In this document: positions 1-12,300 of the stretch, piece after piece
Layout: every line of letters starts with the position of its first letter
Numbering within the stretch: position 1 is the stretch's first letter
DNA from: Clavelina lepadiformis
Taxonomy: Eukaryota; Chordata; Ascidiacea; Aplousobranchia; Clavelinidae
DNA length: 64,000 nt
Direction: 5' to 3'
Assembly (NCBI RefSeq): GCF_947623445.1
Contig: NC_135248.1
Location: 10,664,977-10,728,976, forward strand
The notes under the pieces: generated by a model
What the model saw: only the letters and a program-made list of their open reading frames with translations
Told to the model about the DNA's origin: nothing
Database searches by the model: none
Translations under genes and position numbers: made by a program

Positions 1-191
1 TGAGTTGAAAATATCATACACGGGGTTAATTGATTATTTTGGTCTACATGGAAAACATTTCATACGTTTAAACTAATAGCAGCCTATTTTAAGTAAGCCA
101 CACCCTCTGGTCATTATTGTCAAAGTTGGCTTAATATTCTATAAAAGCAACGTTAACAATAGCAAAGATAACATTAAAGAGAATTGCTCAC

Positions 192-912
192 TGTATTCTA
201 TAAACTTGCTAAATGGAAAAAGCGCTGCCCAAAAATGAGTTACGGGTCCATTATAAACAATGGGATCGCAAACGACCGTTGTCAGGCCTCCAGTTTGAAA
301 AGCTATTACCATGACTGCTGACGTACGAACAGCTCCTAGTATGCTGAAAACGGCCAACAACGACGACCATATCATCATAGGCTTACGTAGACTGAAACTT
401 CAAAGAAATAACAAATTATTGTGTAATGACCTCATTGTTTTAGAATTTTAGATGAATAGAACTGAATGTTTAATCTACCTTGATCTGTTCTTCATGTATT
501 TTTGTCCACCAAAGATTACAACCAAGTAAGCAACACTGCATATTATAGGAATCTCCCATGTCTGATATAGCGAAGACATCCATATTTCTATACGATATTT
601 CTCTAGTTTCCAGTCTAAGTAATGAAAAGGTATTGAAAAACAAGAATGGAGGAATAGCTTCATTTCCCATATCAATCGGCTCAATACAAGTATTGACCGG
701 GGATCAATAAAATTACTATATGAACAACCAGGTTGGTGGAGGTGGTATTGACTAATATGCGACAAAGTTATAGGATACCAACACATGCAATTATCATTAC
801 CAGGGCTACGGGTCTGACACAGTATGCTTACAAGCGAATAAAAACTAGAAAACTACCTACCATTAAGAGAGCCATTGCTTAGTTTTTCCTCCCAGGCCTC
901 AAAATCTTGCAT
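192..912 (-). CDS. ELOVL6: ELOVL6-like very-long-chain fatty acid elongase, 5' part
   Basis: This is the 5' part of a fatty acid elongase (ELOVL3/6 type), an ER membrane enzyme that condenses malonyl-CoA with long-chain acyl-CoA. Coding exons on the minus strand are 861-912, 479-614 and 192-391, phases 1, 2 and 1, all with GT-AG borders; together they give about 129 residues from the ATG at 912. Family signatures seen are an N-terminal segment ending in W-M, a first membrane segment followed by GGQKYM, then LRKPMMIW, FSILGAVRT, a VCDP motif and YNGPVTHFW. In the family these come just before the catalytic HxxHH box, which would lie on exons left of the window. The last donor (GTGAGC at 191) shows that the gene continues. 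Assignment to ELOVL6 rather than ELOVL3 or another elongase rests on remembered similarity only. Confidence 0.88.
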
Positions 913-2141
913 TTCGGGTTGGCAATAACAAAACCTTTAGTGTGACTTTAAAACCCGAATCCTTATCTAAAATATGTATTACTTTATCCTTACATTAACC
1001 GTCGTAGACGGTCTCCTGCTAAATCAGACAAACTACAGTTGTTCTTAATACGACGTGGTTATAGTGATACATACTACTCTACTAAACTGTAAACTCAGGA
1101 AGTTAAAATGGCTCCAGAACATTTCCCGACGCATAAGAAAAAGGCACCAAAGCATATGGCCGCTGGCTTGGTTGTCTGCAATCTGCTCGCGAGACTTGAC
1201 GCGCTAAACTGAAAAAGTGTACCAACGACCCAACAGACATTCATGTTGGAAAAAGCGTTTGTTTTTTATTACTAGTAGGTTTGGAAATCTTTTGTGGTTT
1301 ACAAACCTTTGGAATTCGCAATGTCACGATTAGCGATTGGACTTTGACCCGATCGTCAGATCATGGATACTCAGTTTCCATCAAACTTCACGCAAGAGAA
1401 AGTATAGCGGCTTAGCTAGGATTGATTTGTAGTATTTAACCCAATGTTTAGAAATAAGCTACGGTAATTTACAGTTTAGGTTAGTTTTATCAATAGCAGT
1501 TTCTGACATCCGTTATGGCGGTTGTGCATTTTACACAAAACACGCTCAGCTTCCTATGATCTAAGACATTAAAATTTGATTTTGTACAGTAAATGAAGTC
1601 AAGCATTTCATACAAGCATTATACTTTTCACTCATAACACTAACCCAACTGTGTTTTTTAAACAGCTACATTCTACGGCTGTAACATTATACATGATACA
1701 AATATAATGATTGTCTACCTATATATTTCGAGTACACACGTTACAACACTTTTCTGTCACCAAGTTTTTTGAAATACTAATTTCTACTGTTATATTAATG
1801 CCAACGTTTACGTGAGTGCGCTCGTCTGGATCATAAATAATTTACCATTTTTCACCGAGAAAGCTGTTTAACCTCTGCTTCTTGTGATGAAGTATAAAAT
1901 GTTTATGACACTTTAACCTGAGCGTGTTGAAGAAAAAAACTGTTTATGGAGTGACCGATTTCAATTTAAGCAACAAAATGTAGTTGCCAAATATAGCAAA
2001 TTTGTGTCAAAGGTTACAGTAGAATATCATGGTGAGTGTAAATACCAACTGACATATCGATCCACCAAAAACCGAAAGCGTGAATAGGTTAAATAAAAAA
2101 GAATATATTCGTCGCTTTAGGTGAATCATAGTGTTTAGATT
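913..2141. other. Intergenic, ELOVL6-like 5' flank to cyclophilin 3' end
   Basis: No family gene is visible. It must hold the promoter of the elongase (right of 912) and the 3' UTR of the cyclophilin gene (left of 2142). The only coding-like item is a short plus-strand ORF at 1108-1212, listed separately. Confidence 0.6.
1108..1212 (+). CDS. Possible 34-residue small ORF, unknown
   Basis: An ATG in a good context (AAAATGG) opens a 34-codon frame ending in TGA. The product is basic at its start (HKKKAPKH) with a short hydrophobic stretch (GLVVCNLLARL). The stretch is richer in G and C than its surroundings, which is why I note it. I recognise no family and see no second exon. It could be chance. 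Confidence 0.15.
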   Translation: MAPEHFPTHKKKAPKHMAAGLVVCNLLARLDALN

Positions 2142-3563
2142 TTAATGGACAGCTGCCGATACGATTGTGATGTTTTGTAGGGGCTTGAAGTTTTCATCCA
2201 CTGGCAGTCTATGCAAAGTTTCCAAGAAATACAAACCTAAAAAGCAACAAGAAAGCATCAAACAGATTACATCAAAGCCAAAAGCTCCACGATAATGGCA
2301 GTTTACACTTTGTAAGATATGTTTGGTACGGATTAAGACTGGCACACGATAAGGTGAAATTAAGCGAAACGTAACACACTTTTGCAATTAGTTTCGAAAA
2401 AGTGCAACCTTACCATCGATTACATGACCAAACACCACGGACTTTCCGTCAAATTCTTTCATTTCCTTCATTGTTATGTAAAACTGAGAGGAGCGTTTGC
2501 TATCTTCGTTGTCTTTTAGCGAAACCATTCCGATGTTGCCTTTGGTTTGATGTTTCAGCTTAAGATTTTCGCCTTCAAACGGCTCGTCTAAGGCGCTCTT
2601 TCCGCTCGTCCCGTCGTTATTGACGATATCGCCTCCCTAAGAATAGAGCGCGCGCGAGTTATAGGTTTGCATGAGAAAAGCACCAGGAAAGAATAAACGA
2701 CGCTTTCTTTGCAATCATATTTCATCGACACTTAAAGCAATCAATCAAATATAAGTTAGTGCAATTACAGTTGGTTATTGAAACCGAAACGATATAGAAT
2801 ATACTGAATGTAAATTATATTTTGTTGAAATTGTTGTACAGGCAATTGTATACAAAAAGTAAATTCGCAACTTCAAGCTATAACTTACCATTAAGAAATG
2901 ATTTGGCAGCAACATGAAAAACCTTGAATTAATGTAACCATACCCCTTTTGTTGAGTGCATAACATTACAAAGTTTTGCACAGTCTTGGGGCAGTGTTGG
3001 CCATAAAGACCAAATACAACCGTGCCCCGTGATCCACCTTCAACTTTAATCTTCATTGACACCTAGCGTTGACGTCAGGTTTAGTAATGAAAGTTTTAAA
3101 AGTGGTGAAGACAAGGTTATAAACGCTTGCAACTTTTATTGTAGTTAAAATGCGCACAACTTACATAATCGGTGACTTTAGGAGCGCCTCCGCGATCCAA
3201 CGCATCCACTGACATGTAGAGTGCGATAAGAAAAGCAAGAGAAACAACCGATATAGCGCAAATCAGATAGTGATTTCGACAGAAGGTTTTAAGACAAATC
3301 ATGGCAGGAGAAGAAACATTTTCTTTTTCCTTCTTTCTTTCTTTTCTGCGTTCCTTTTTCTCTTCCTTTTTTTGCAGAACTTTGCCGTTTACTTTTACCT
3401 TTTTCTTGTCTTTCACTCCCACTTTTTCCGCCTTGGCATTTTTGGAAGGTGCAGGTGAAGAAGAATCATCCACCTTCATTTCTGCTACTTCAGGGGACTT
3501 ATCTTCCTTATCCTTTTTAGACTTCGTTTTTAAAGCTGAAATTGAACATTGTGACACGTGCAT
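2142..3563 (-). CDS. Type II membrane-anchored cyclophilin-like protein with degenerate active site
   Basis: Four coding exons on the minus strand, 3165-3563, 2889-3062, 2414-2636 and 2142-2236, join in frame into 296 residues. Residues 1-95 are very rich in Lys and Glu, residues ~99-118 form one hydrophobic membrane segment, and residues ~127-296 are a cyclophilin domain of PPIB type ([52 protein letters not shown]). The predicted topology is a basic cytosolic tail and a luminal cyclophilin. Compared with human cyclophilin A, the FHR motif reads FFM (Arg55 lost), Phe60 and Gln63 are replaced, the Trp121 position reads Phe and His126 reads Ser; the equivalent of Gln111 remains (SSQFY). Prolyl isomerase activity is therefore doubtful and a binding or chaperone role is more likely (inference). 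I chose the ATG at 3563 because no ATG lies upstream in frame. Confidence 0.85.
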
Positions 3564-4840
3564 TTTACGTATTGCGATTATCAAACAAATTCAAAGAAAA
3601 TTATTGAAGCAGTAGCTTGCATTGATTTAAACTTTCAGGCTATTGTTGCTGCTTTATTTGTGCGAAGCTAGCTAGCATAGCAAGCTGCTAAGACTGTAAG
3701 AATGCTTGATTTTTCCTGACTAAACCTATTATCAGTACAAGTTGCAGGTCACAGGTAAAAGTTATTCCAGACACACATTTGAGGTAAATCTATCTCTTTT
3801 CTGGGGTAAATTTTTACCTAACCTGCCCGAAAACAAACAACCATTTAGCCAGTATAGCAAGCATGTGCATATTGTAGAATATAGTAACACGTATTCGTTT
3901 CAAGACACGTGACTATGAATAACCAATCATGCATCAGCACCGGGATGAAATCAGCTTTATCGTTGTTTTTATTGCAACAACTCTGTCCTGTAAATGAGAT
4001 GCTGATACTACTTGAACAGATACGATGTTGTTTTAAGCTTATGCGCGTACAGGTTTAACAGACGGACTAAATGTTAACGTGCAAGTATTATGCGGTCAAT
4101 TATGCCCAGCGTGTTTGTGAGCAGTGAATGCAAAATAGCAATTGTATTAAGTCATAGAATTTTAGCAACATTGTATTGTTTGACGTCATCCAATTTCTTT
4201 CGAGCCTTACATTGATCTGTAACATTTCTTATGTTATGGTTAATAGTTTGGTAAATGTTTATAAGTTTTGGAAAAAATGTTTGTTCTCAAACTTTTATGA
4301 TACGATTTAAAAAAATCAAACATTCTAACATGACTGTCAACATGCTACCTAGTTTAAAACAGCTTGTGGTTCCTATTTCCTGTAACTTGAATGAAGAAAT
4401 GAAGAAACTGCTAAATTTATTGAAGACCTTGCGGTGAAAATAATTTGTATATAATTGTCGCTAGGTGGCTCCGAGTAAACACATTTTTCATTTCGAAAAG
4501 TTGTAGGACAATAGTGACCCAGAGATGCCAAAAACGGTTTACTGAAACATTAGAAACATTATTATTTACTACACGTTATTTACTGCTATTATTTACTACA
4601 TTTATTACATGTTTGTTTTGATAATGACGTCATTTGTAAGCTTTTGAATTGCGTTCAATCTCATATTTTTGCTGGTGAATGTGATATAGGGACGAAAAGT
4701 AAATAGATCTACTCAACTTTTCATAGGTCATTCTATCGTTCGACGTTAATTCCAAGCATTAATTAATTATTAATTTGCTCTTATCAGCAAGTGAGCTAAT
4801 ACTAACAGTAACTTGACCACACAATGGTTGTTTAACAATC

Positions 4841-5020
4841 ATGGACAAGAGATCTGTACCTTTCACACTTGTTTTTGACAAGAATTTTTTCCTTAACGAC
4901 AAAGAGGAACTATACACGCTCTACAGAGGTTTGTTGAATTGCGTCATCCTGTTTGCATTTTCTGTGAACTTTTTGACAACCAGTTTGTTTGATATAAACT
5001 TGTTAAAGTTTCACATTTAA
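4841..5020 (+). CDS. Short hydrophobic ORF, unknown
   Basis: A 59-codon frame starting at an ATG: a polar start (MDKRSVPFTLVFDKN) followed by a hydrophobic segment (LLNCVILFAFSVNFL) that could span a membrane. A possible donor (AGAG|GTTTGT near 4930) could make it a first exon. The spacing of acidic residues before the hydrophobic segment faintly recalls the first membrane segment of sterol O-acyltransferases, but I find no further exon of that family, so I assign no function. Confidence 0.2.
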   Translation: MDKRSVPFTLVFDKNFFLNDKEELYTLYRGLLNCVILFAFSVNFLTTSLFDINLLKFHI

Positions 5021-5663
5021 TACACAGAACCTGTTTGTTATCCATTTGTTTTCCATCTGGTTTTGAACTCTATTAGATCAACGTGGTTTACTTAGAGAGA
5101 TATTAAAGTTATAGATTTGCGATAAACATTCAACGACGTGCGGAAATTTACAGACTTGCGAGTTCTTGCCACGTATGTCATGTGAATCTGCAATAAACAA
5201 AAAAGAAATAATCCAAGGAAAAAGATGCGTCATGAATGTCCTGTGATTCTGAATTGCGAAAAGTGTAACCCGAATCAACAAAGAAAAACCGTCCTATGAA
5301 AATCATAGCCTATAGACTTAGAGTCTAGATTACACCGTAAAGATCATTTAAAAATAACAAAAGCACGATGGAGTAATCACAAGACATCACCGGCTCGTTT
5401 CAGCGTTGAGGCTCTTTGTTATTTTTAGCGTTGTGTTACGTGTTAAGGTTTTCTCACAATGATATTTTGTAGCAAGGCAAAGACTAGAGACAAGTTTTCT
5501 TGCTATTTACGCCGCCTTTAGAGATGATTGGAGCCGTTGTTTCCTTTCTTCGTTTCTATTTGCGTCAGGGCTTGGGGGCCTACAACAGTACAATACAACA
5601 AAATACAAAGTTGCTTTAAAATGATAAACCGATATTTAGTCTGAATAATTGTTTACTGAATAA

Positions 5664-6090
5664 TAGGGATGTGCCACGAGGAAGATTATTCGGGTTCGTT
5701 CGAACCCAAATATCATGAAGGTTGACACGAACGAATCCCGAATCTATTCGTATTAAAACCAAACAATATAATTTCATCCAAAAGTTGTCAAGTCTTGCTT
5801 GTAACATGACGCAATCGATAAACAAGTCGCTTTCTTTAAAAAAAAAACAGTGTTTAAAAAACCATTGAAAAAGCAAAATCGTTAGGAAAACGACCTTAGT
5901 TGTAAGTATTGCTGACTCTATTTTAGCTATGTTAGGAAACTAGATCATCATTTTTTAACAAAGTCAGCAAATTTATTAGTAATATTGTATTTGGGTTTGC
6001 CATTGTTGGTATTCGTGTTCGCCCGAATCTTCAATAAAGGCGATATTCGGCGAATCTATTCGGGTTTGGGTTCGTATCGGCCCATCCCTA
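5664..6090. mobile_element. hAT-type MITE, 427 bp, with 8-bp target duplication
   Basis: The element starts TAGGGATG and ends CATCCCTA, with an imperfect inverted repeat continuing inward, and is flanked by the perfect 8-bp duplication CTGAATAA (5656-5663 and 6091-6098). An 8-bp duplication with these ends is typical of hAT DNA transposons. Subterminal GTTCGTTCGAACCC and GGGTTTGGGTTCG motifs repeat in opposite orientation. No transposase frame is present, so it is non-autonomous. Confidence 0.9.
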
Positions 6091-6519
6091 CTGAATAATG
6101 GCCAGCACTTTTACTCAAAGGCATTGTGTTTGAAAAACGGTTTAAATTCACAACTGTCTCATTCATTTTTATACGAATCTGCCTTGCCACGAAACGCAGT
6201 GGTTAAAAAGCATTTTGAATTTAGCGTTCCTGTTGCTCCGTCTTGGGCATAAGGTCAGCACCGTTGTCATAGTGCATGACGGTTCCGCTGCGTTACCCAC
6301 GAAAAGTTTGTACTATTCACCCCGTAAGTATTAAAGTGTCTTTTTTATACATGCACTTAAACCTCTATAGTTTTGAGTAAAGAAGTACCAGTTTCCAGTA
6401 TCTAGCTGATGTCAGAGACGAAACTGCTGATAAGAAGTCGACAGACATAAAGGCGAGTCGTAGATAAAGCGCAAGCCTGGGCACGACATCATTTAAATAT
6501 TTTAAAGGCAGATATGTTG

Positions 6520-6610
6520 GTAATGCAAATTGTTAGATGTGCGCAGGAAATCAGAGTTTTCTACGCATATGTGGGTATGACTAATAACAACGGATACCAC
6601 GCGTAAGAGC
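6520..6610. repeat. ~90-bp dispersed repeat, copy A
   Basis: This segment recurs in the same orientation at 8411-8500 with about five substitutions and one indel. Similarity starts at GTAATGCAAA and stops after AAGAGC; flanks differ. No inverted ends or target duplication were found. Confidence 0.8.
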
Positions 6611-8410
6611 GATAACAAACACTATCGAATAATGTTAATATCGGTACTGGTTTGTTACTGTAAACGCTATTGTTCGAAATGGGTGACAATATGTTCTGCA
6701 CAATAACCTTTCGTTCAGCAAAAAATGTCGGCAGTAACGAATATTAACATATACCTAATTGTATTAAATGAATGACGAGGCGACCGAAAGCCCGCGTTTA
6801 CCGAGTCAGACCAATCAGCATAGTAGTTTAATATTTAATCTAATTGTATTGAATTTGACTTGCGTTTGGTTAGTATACAGTGATTTTGGTCATTTGGCTT
6901 GCGAGGTTAATATAAAGTTAGCAATTATGGTCTTTCAAGTTTCTCATCGTTCAAACGCGCTAAATACAGATTTAATGCTAGTTGAGTGTTTGTTCGCTTT
7001 TCAGTAAAACGTCATCTGAGTTTTAGCCTGATAAAAGTTTGTTGAAGAGTATTTTAATTTACATTGATACAACGTCACACTGTAAGCAGTGCGTATTTCA
7101 TACTGATGGGCATCTCTTTCCTCGAAAAATCTATGTTTGTCAGGTCTAAGAATGTCTACAAACGTACTGAGCCTTTAACGCGAACAGATGAAAAATAGAC
7201 AACTGTATGAAGAAGTTTCTGGTTGCAGAAGTCGTGATTGTTCAGTGGTTGTTATTACTAAAAGTAAGCTATTGCAGATCTCGCGGGTTGATGTATCTTG
7301 CTTGTTTTTCAATTGTTGCTAGGAAAAGATTGCATTTGCAGGAAGCGTTTCGTCATAAAGAAAGAAACATAACTTCGTGACAACGCTGGTACGCGACGGT
7401 TTCGGATGCTCCATTTATTCTAAATGCTTCATTTATTCTGTTTGAATTATGTTTGTGTGTGTTCAAGAAAAGAGATTTTGCATTTTGGGCGAAAAGACAG
7501 CAACGAAATACAACATTGTTATGGAAGGCAGGTAGCAAAAAATTATATTTAGAAAGACAAAAGGGAGTAGTGAATCAGAGATTGCAACCTTTTGTATTAT
7601 TTTTCAGTGGTTTGTGAAGATAATAAAAAACTCAATCGAAGTAAGACGCTTAAACATTTTCTCGATTTGGTTAAATCCTTAAATTTGAAATGAACAAAAT
7701 TATCATTTTCAACTTTGCTTCATATATACACCATTATTATAAAATTGACATAAGCTTATGTTGCAAGTTACACTTAATGTTTAAAAATGATACGCAAAAC
7801 TGCATTTAACGGTGTGATAAAATCAATTTCACTTTAGCATTTGTCATACTTCAAATTCTCGTAAAGTTACTCGTAAACACGTCAAAAACAGGTTTTCCCT
7901 TAAGCAATTATACAAGGTTTGGACGCTAAAACTTGTGTTGCGTAAGTTATTCCGAACTAGGGTTAATAATTATTAAAATTCGGTCGCCCAGCAAAGTAGC
8001 CTTCGTAATAAAGTCCGGTTTCGCAAACACACCAGGAGTTGGAATACTTGAAGTTATTTATGTCAATATTTCTGATTTACATTGATATCTTCTTATAAGT
8101 ACGTTGACGGGAAAAGAAAAAAAGGCTTTTGACCTTCCTTGCTTTCAGGCGTCGGAATTAGATGCTACGTCGTAGACAAAGTTAAACGGTTGTCTATTGG
8201 ATTGGGCGAAGTTGCAATCATGCCGTATCGATAGGCAGGTATTTTGTTAAGACTTTTGACTGAAGAGCTAAACAATCTTAAGACCGACTTAATTAACCGT
8301 TGTGTAACTCAAACCAATTGGTAATTTAAAGTTAAACAGTTTTTGAAATTTAAATTATAACAAACGTTTTGCCTAATATACGGTAACTTGTAGATTGTAA
8401 CTTGTAGATA

Positions 8411-8500
8411 GTAATGCAAATGTTCGATGTGCGCAGGAAATCAGAGTTTTCTACACATATGTGCGTATGACTAATAACAACGGATACCACGCATAAGAGC
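8411..8500. repeat. ~90-bp dispersed repeat, copy B
   Basis: Second copy of the segment at 6520-6610, same orientation, about 1.8 kb downstream. The core GCGCAGGAAATCAGAG is identical in both. Confidence 0.8.
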
Positions 8501-9323
8501 ATATTAGATTGTAATGTCGATTCTTAATGAGTTTCAATGGGTATAGTCTGCGCGTCTTATCTTAAAAGATGTTTATCTTTTTGTTATTACAACTGTTTTA
8601 GTTGAATTAGACAAAATGCATATACAGCATAACGAATAAGATCACGCCCACATTAACGCGTTTAAATAAAGTTTAGAGGCTGGAACGACTTGTTTGAAAA
8701 GATTAATTGCTTTAAAAGCATTGCTTGCTCGTTTACACGGAAATTGTGATAACAACAAGGTAAGAGAACTTAATTGTATCAGTAAGAAACAAAGCGTTTG
8801 AAAATTTAGGAACTGCTTTTCGTCGCTTGTGCGTTCTGCGTGGATAAAAGACGTTACATCAAATTTCACTTCCTTGTCTGTGGAATTAGATGACGTAAGG
8901 TGATATGCCTTCACAGGTGAAAGAGTACAGAAGGGGTTTACCGCAATGCCTGTGTGTTGAAAGCCCAACTTAATGTCCAGGTTGCAACAATGATTGTATT
9001 AGCACTTGAACTTGCATCGTATAGAATTTTGTATACGTTACTGGGTTAGCAAACGTCCGAAACATTAGTCGTTGTCTCAGTCATTTTCTGTAATTCGTTT
9101 TTTTATTTAAATTAAAACAATGACAGGATTTTTCTATTTAGGTTAATCCACATGAGGAATGAAATGCGTCTTTTTCTTGCCGTTTTTTATTTTAACAGAG
9201 AACATTGGACAATGAACTACAATAACTAACCATGTAGTAGCATTATTTTGCAGGCACAGAAATTATATTTTTGTTTTAATAAAGCCTTGAAGCTTATTGT
9301 TATAGCGAACTAAGGCTTAAAAA

Positions 9324-12300
9324 ATGAGCGGCATTTACAGCGCTTTTCGGCAGAATGGAGGTCCTACCCAACACCCCGCCATGCCCACTGCGGTTACAGC
9401 CGATGTTCTGGAAATTGGCTTCGTCTTTGCATTTGCAATCTTGGCTTTCTGCTTTGCCCTGATTGTCCCAGGCTACCGTGGAATTGCGGTAAGTTACAGA
9501 AAAATCTATTGTTTGTAAGTATCTTAAATTGCGACATTGTAAAAAGATTCCTGCAGAAGGTATGTAGGCTCTTGATAAGTAACGCCAGACTGAGTTACAC
9601 AAGTTACCTTACTTGCATCCACGACTATACAGTATGTACCGAATTTGGTGGTGCTAACAAAACTTTAGGGTACACCTGCTTTGCATATAAAAAAAACAAA
9701 TTACGGTGTTTTTATTATACGATTATCTTAATTTGATTGTATCTGTGCGTTTTGCATAAATGCCATAGATTTGTAAATGATATAAATTTGAGATGATTTG
9801 CTAAGACGTTTTTTTCTTTCTGTCGTTTTTTTTATAATTTTTATTTTTTTTATTTTTTCCATAAATTTTATTAATAAAACGTACAAACTAAAACACAAAC
9901 TAAGATACAATAATACATTTTATTTAATATTCGCTTGTTGTACTAAAAAACAGTATTTAACAGTCTTTAAACTTTTGTTGGATGATCGATTTGCTCCGTT
10001 AAAGGTTGCGATGCTGTATAAAGCAAAACAAAGGCAGAAATGTAATAAGGTCCAGTAAAATGCTTTCGAAAGCAACTACAATAGTTTTTGTAGAAACATG
10101 ACACTTTAAAATGTTGCTTTATTGTGTTATTAAACGTCTTAAACTAATTGTTTCAAAGTTAACACGGTTTTAGTTCGTTTTGTTAATTTAAAGGTTGCGC
10201 TTGCGTTGTAAATATTTTTAACTGTGGCGATTTACAACTAGCAAAGGTAATTTGACGATTGTTCTAAAAGGTCGACATTAAATTCGTGTCACTGCCTAAG
10301 CTCGAAGATATACTTACGGCCCTGATTACATCGTCGATAAACAGAAACCCAAAGAGCAAAAGAAGAAAGAAATTCATGCAATATTGCGCTTATAGTTAAA
10401 CAAAATACTACAATTTGTATTGGTCCTTGTTTTAAATCCATTATCGTAACAAAAGGGAAAAATAAGTCGTTTTTGAAAGTAAATATTTTAACCTAGCCCT
10501 TTACCAACTGCCCGACATTGCGACAGCTATATAGGCAAACATTCCATACGAGATTTTAACAGGACCAACAATACAAAGAAATTTTGTTTAAACAAATATG
10601 GTAAACGACGTTGTGCTTTCAATGTCGTTCAGAGGCAGACGTTTTTATTCTACGTAACCTCAGGTACTTTTCGGCTAAGAAATTGGTTTGTTATTTGCAT
10701 AACACTGTCGCAAAATTGGCCTACAACAGAAGGAGTTCAAACTTCAATTACAAACGTCACAGTTAGGAATGACTAGTGTTTAGATAAAGTTATTTTGAGC
10801 CTCACAATCTTGAAAAGAATAGTTTTAGTTACAATCCATAACAATAGAAACAACTTAAATGGAAATCTTTTTATAGCACTTATACATAGGATAATGTTCG
10901 TATTACTTGGAAACACTACGTCATAATATAAAAGTAAACAACGTCGGTTCGCGGTTTGTTACAAGGCAGGGACAAACCACATGTGTGCTTTAGGTGTTTC
11001 CAAACCAGTTGGTAAGTGCTCCTCTTTCTAGAATACTTTAATGACGTCTAATAAAAGTAAAATTACGCTATGTCGTCGCGATTCTTCGCGAAGTTTCTTG
11101 AAACCCTGATCAAAAAAGCTTAACTCAGAGTCATTACATGTACTTAGCAATACACGTCAGCGTAAGTCAAATAAAAAACAAGAAACCAGTTGCGATTAAA
11201 TAAATAAGACAGATTCATTCTCGTAGCTACTGCAAAACAAGCCAGTAACGAACAACACGCGAACTTTTATGGAAGTTTAAAACCAAATATTGTCATGAAA
11301 AGTTTATGTCTATTCATCATAGTACGTTTTTTTCCATACAATTGTGTTTTTTATGGACTTAATTTTATTCCACGCCTAAAGTGTTTTGCTGCTGTCACCG
11401 CCACTGACCACCCCTTCACGCATTATAATGATGCTCATTGGGGCACACTATAACGATTTCAAGGATTCAAAATTCACGCCTCCATATATCTCGCACCTTG
11501 TTCCGTTAATCTCAGGCCGTGTTGACTCTTAATAAGCTGAGAGGGGCCATTCTACATTTTGTGTCCGGCTGGGAAAGACTATGATTTAGCTGTTATTGGT
11601 GGCATGATGATTTACAGTAAATATCCGTTAGTTATGATTGTGTTTGGTATACAGCTTCAAGAAACGCTAAATGTATTGTGACGTAGATGATCGCGTAAAG
11701 CGTGGAAGACATTCAGGCTTATTGTCACCAGCTGTGGCTGAATCCAAAAGGGAAAAACCGACAGAGTAAATTTTTTCGTGCTATCAATTTACACTCTGCT
11801 TACGTTTGAAAATAAAACACACGGCTTGCCCACGAAAAGAAGTGTCCGCTATAAAGTCTCCTGATTCTTTCAATGACACCAAATACTCGCTTTTGTGTCT
11901 GCGGTTTATGGCGTTAATGGAAAATCACAGATAAAAAAATATTTTTAAGATTTTAAAAGTTTTTTTTCACCGAATGGGTTTCGTCTCGCTTCACTGCTCT
12001 TCCCTAAAATTGCTGCCAACATCACCTCCAAATGATAGCTTTGGATGTAGCAAGAACCGCGAAACAAACCGAAAGCACTTTAAATAGAACTTTGAAGCAG
12101 CAGCAACTAAAAATTTTTCTTCACGTGACAAATACCTTATTGCTGACGTAGTTGGCATTATTTGCATTTTTAAAAATAGACCCTCGCGGGGTTATACGCA
12201 ACCCACTTTGGTAAGTTTACAGAGAATTAACTTTTTTTTATTTCTTGTTTTTCAGAGGTTTTACTTTGTTTGTCGGGTCGTTGTCAGTCTCTTCATTGGC

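Larger units (their letters stand above)
3564..9323. other. Long intergenic interval between cyclophilin-like gene and DUOXA
   Basis: About 5.8 kb lie between a minus-strand and a plus-strand gene, so this holds two divergent 5' flanks. I see no DUOX oxidase exon on either strand. It contains a small ORF (4841-5020), a hAT-type MITE (5664-6090) and two copies of a ~90-bp repeat (6520-6610, 8411-8500). Other open frames have no recognisable family. Confidence 0.6.

Noticed and set aside
3270..3615. Plus-strand open frames rich in Phe/Ser over the Lys-rich exon
   Set aside because: Antisense shadow of the Lys-rich N-terminal exon of the cyclophilin-like gene, which has correct splice phases.
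6768..7007. 79-codon plus-strand frame with one hydrophobic stretch
   Set aside because: No family resemblance, splice signals or neighbours to support it; length is within chance expectation.
9728..10058. Hydrophobic Phe/Ile/Lys-rich frames on both strands in DUOXA intron 1
   Set aside because: They come from a T-rich tract, i.e. low complexity.
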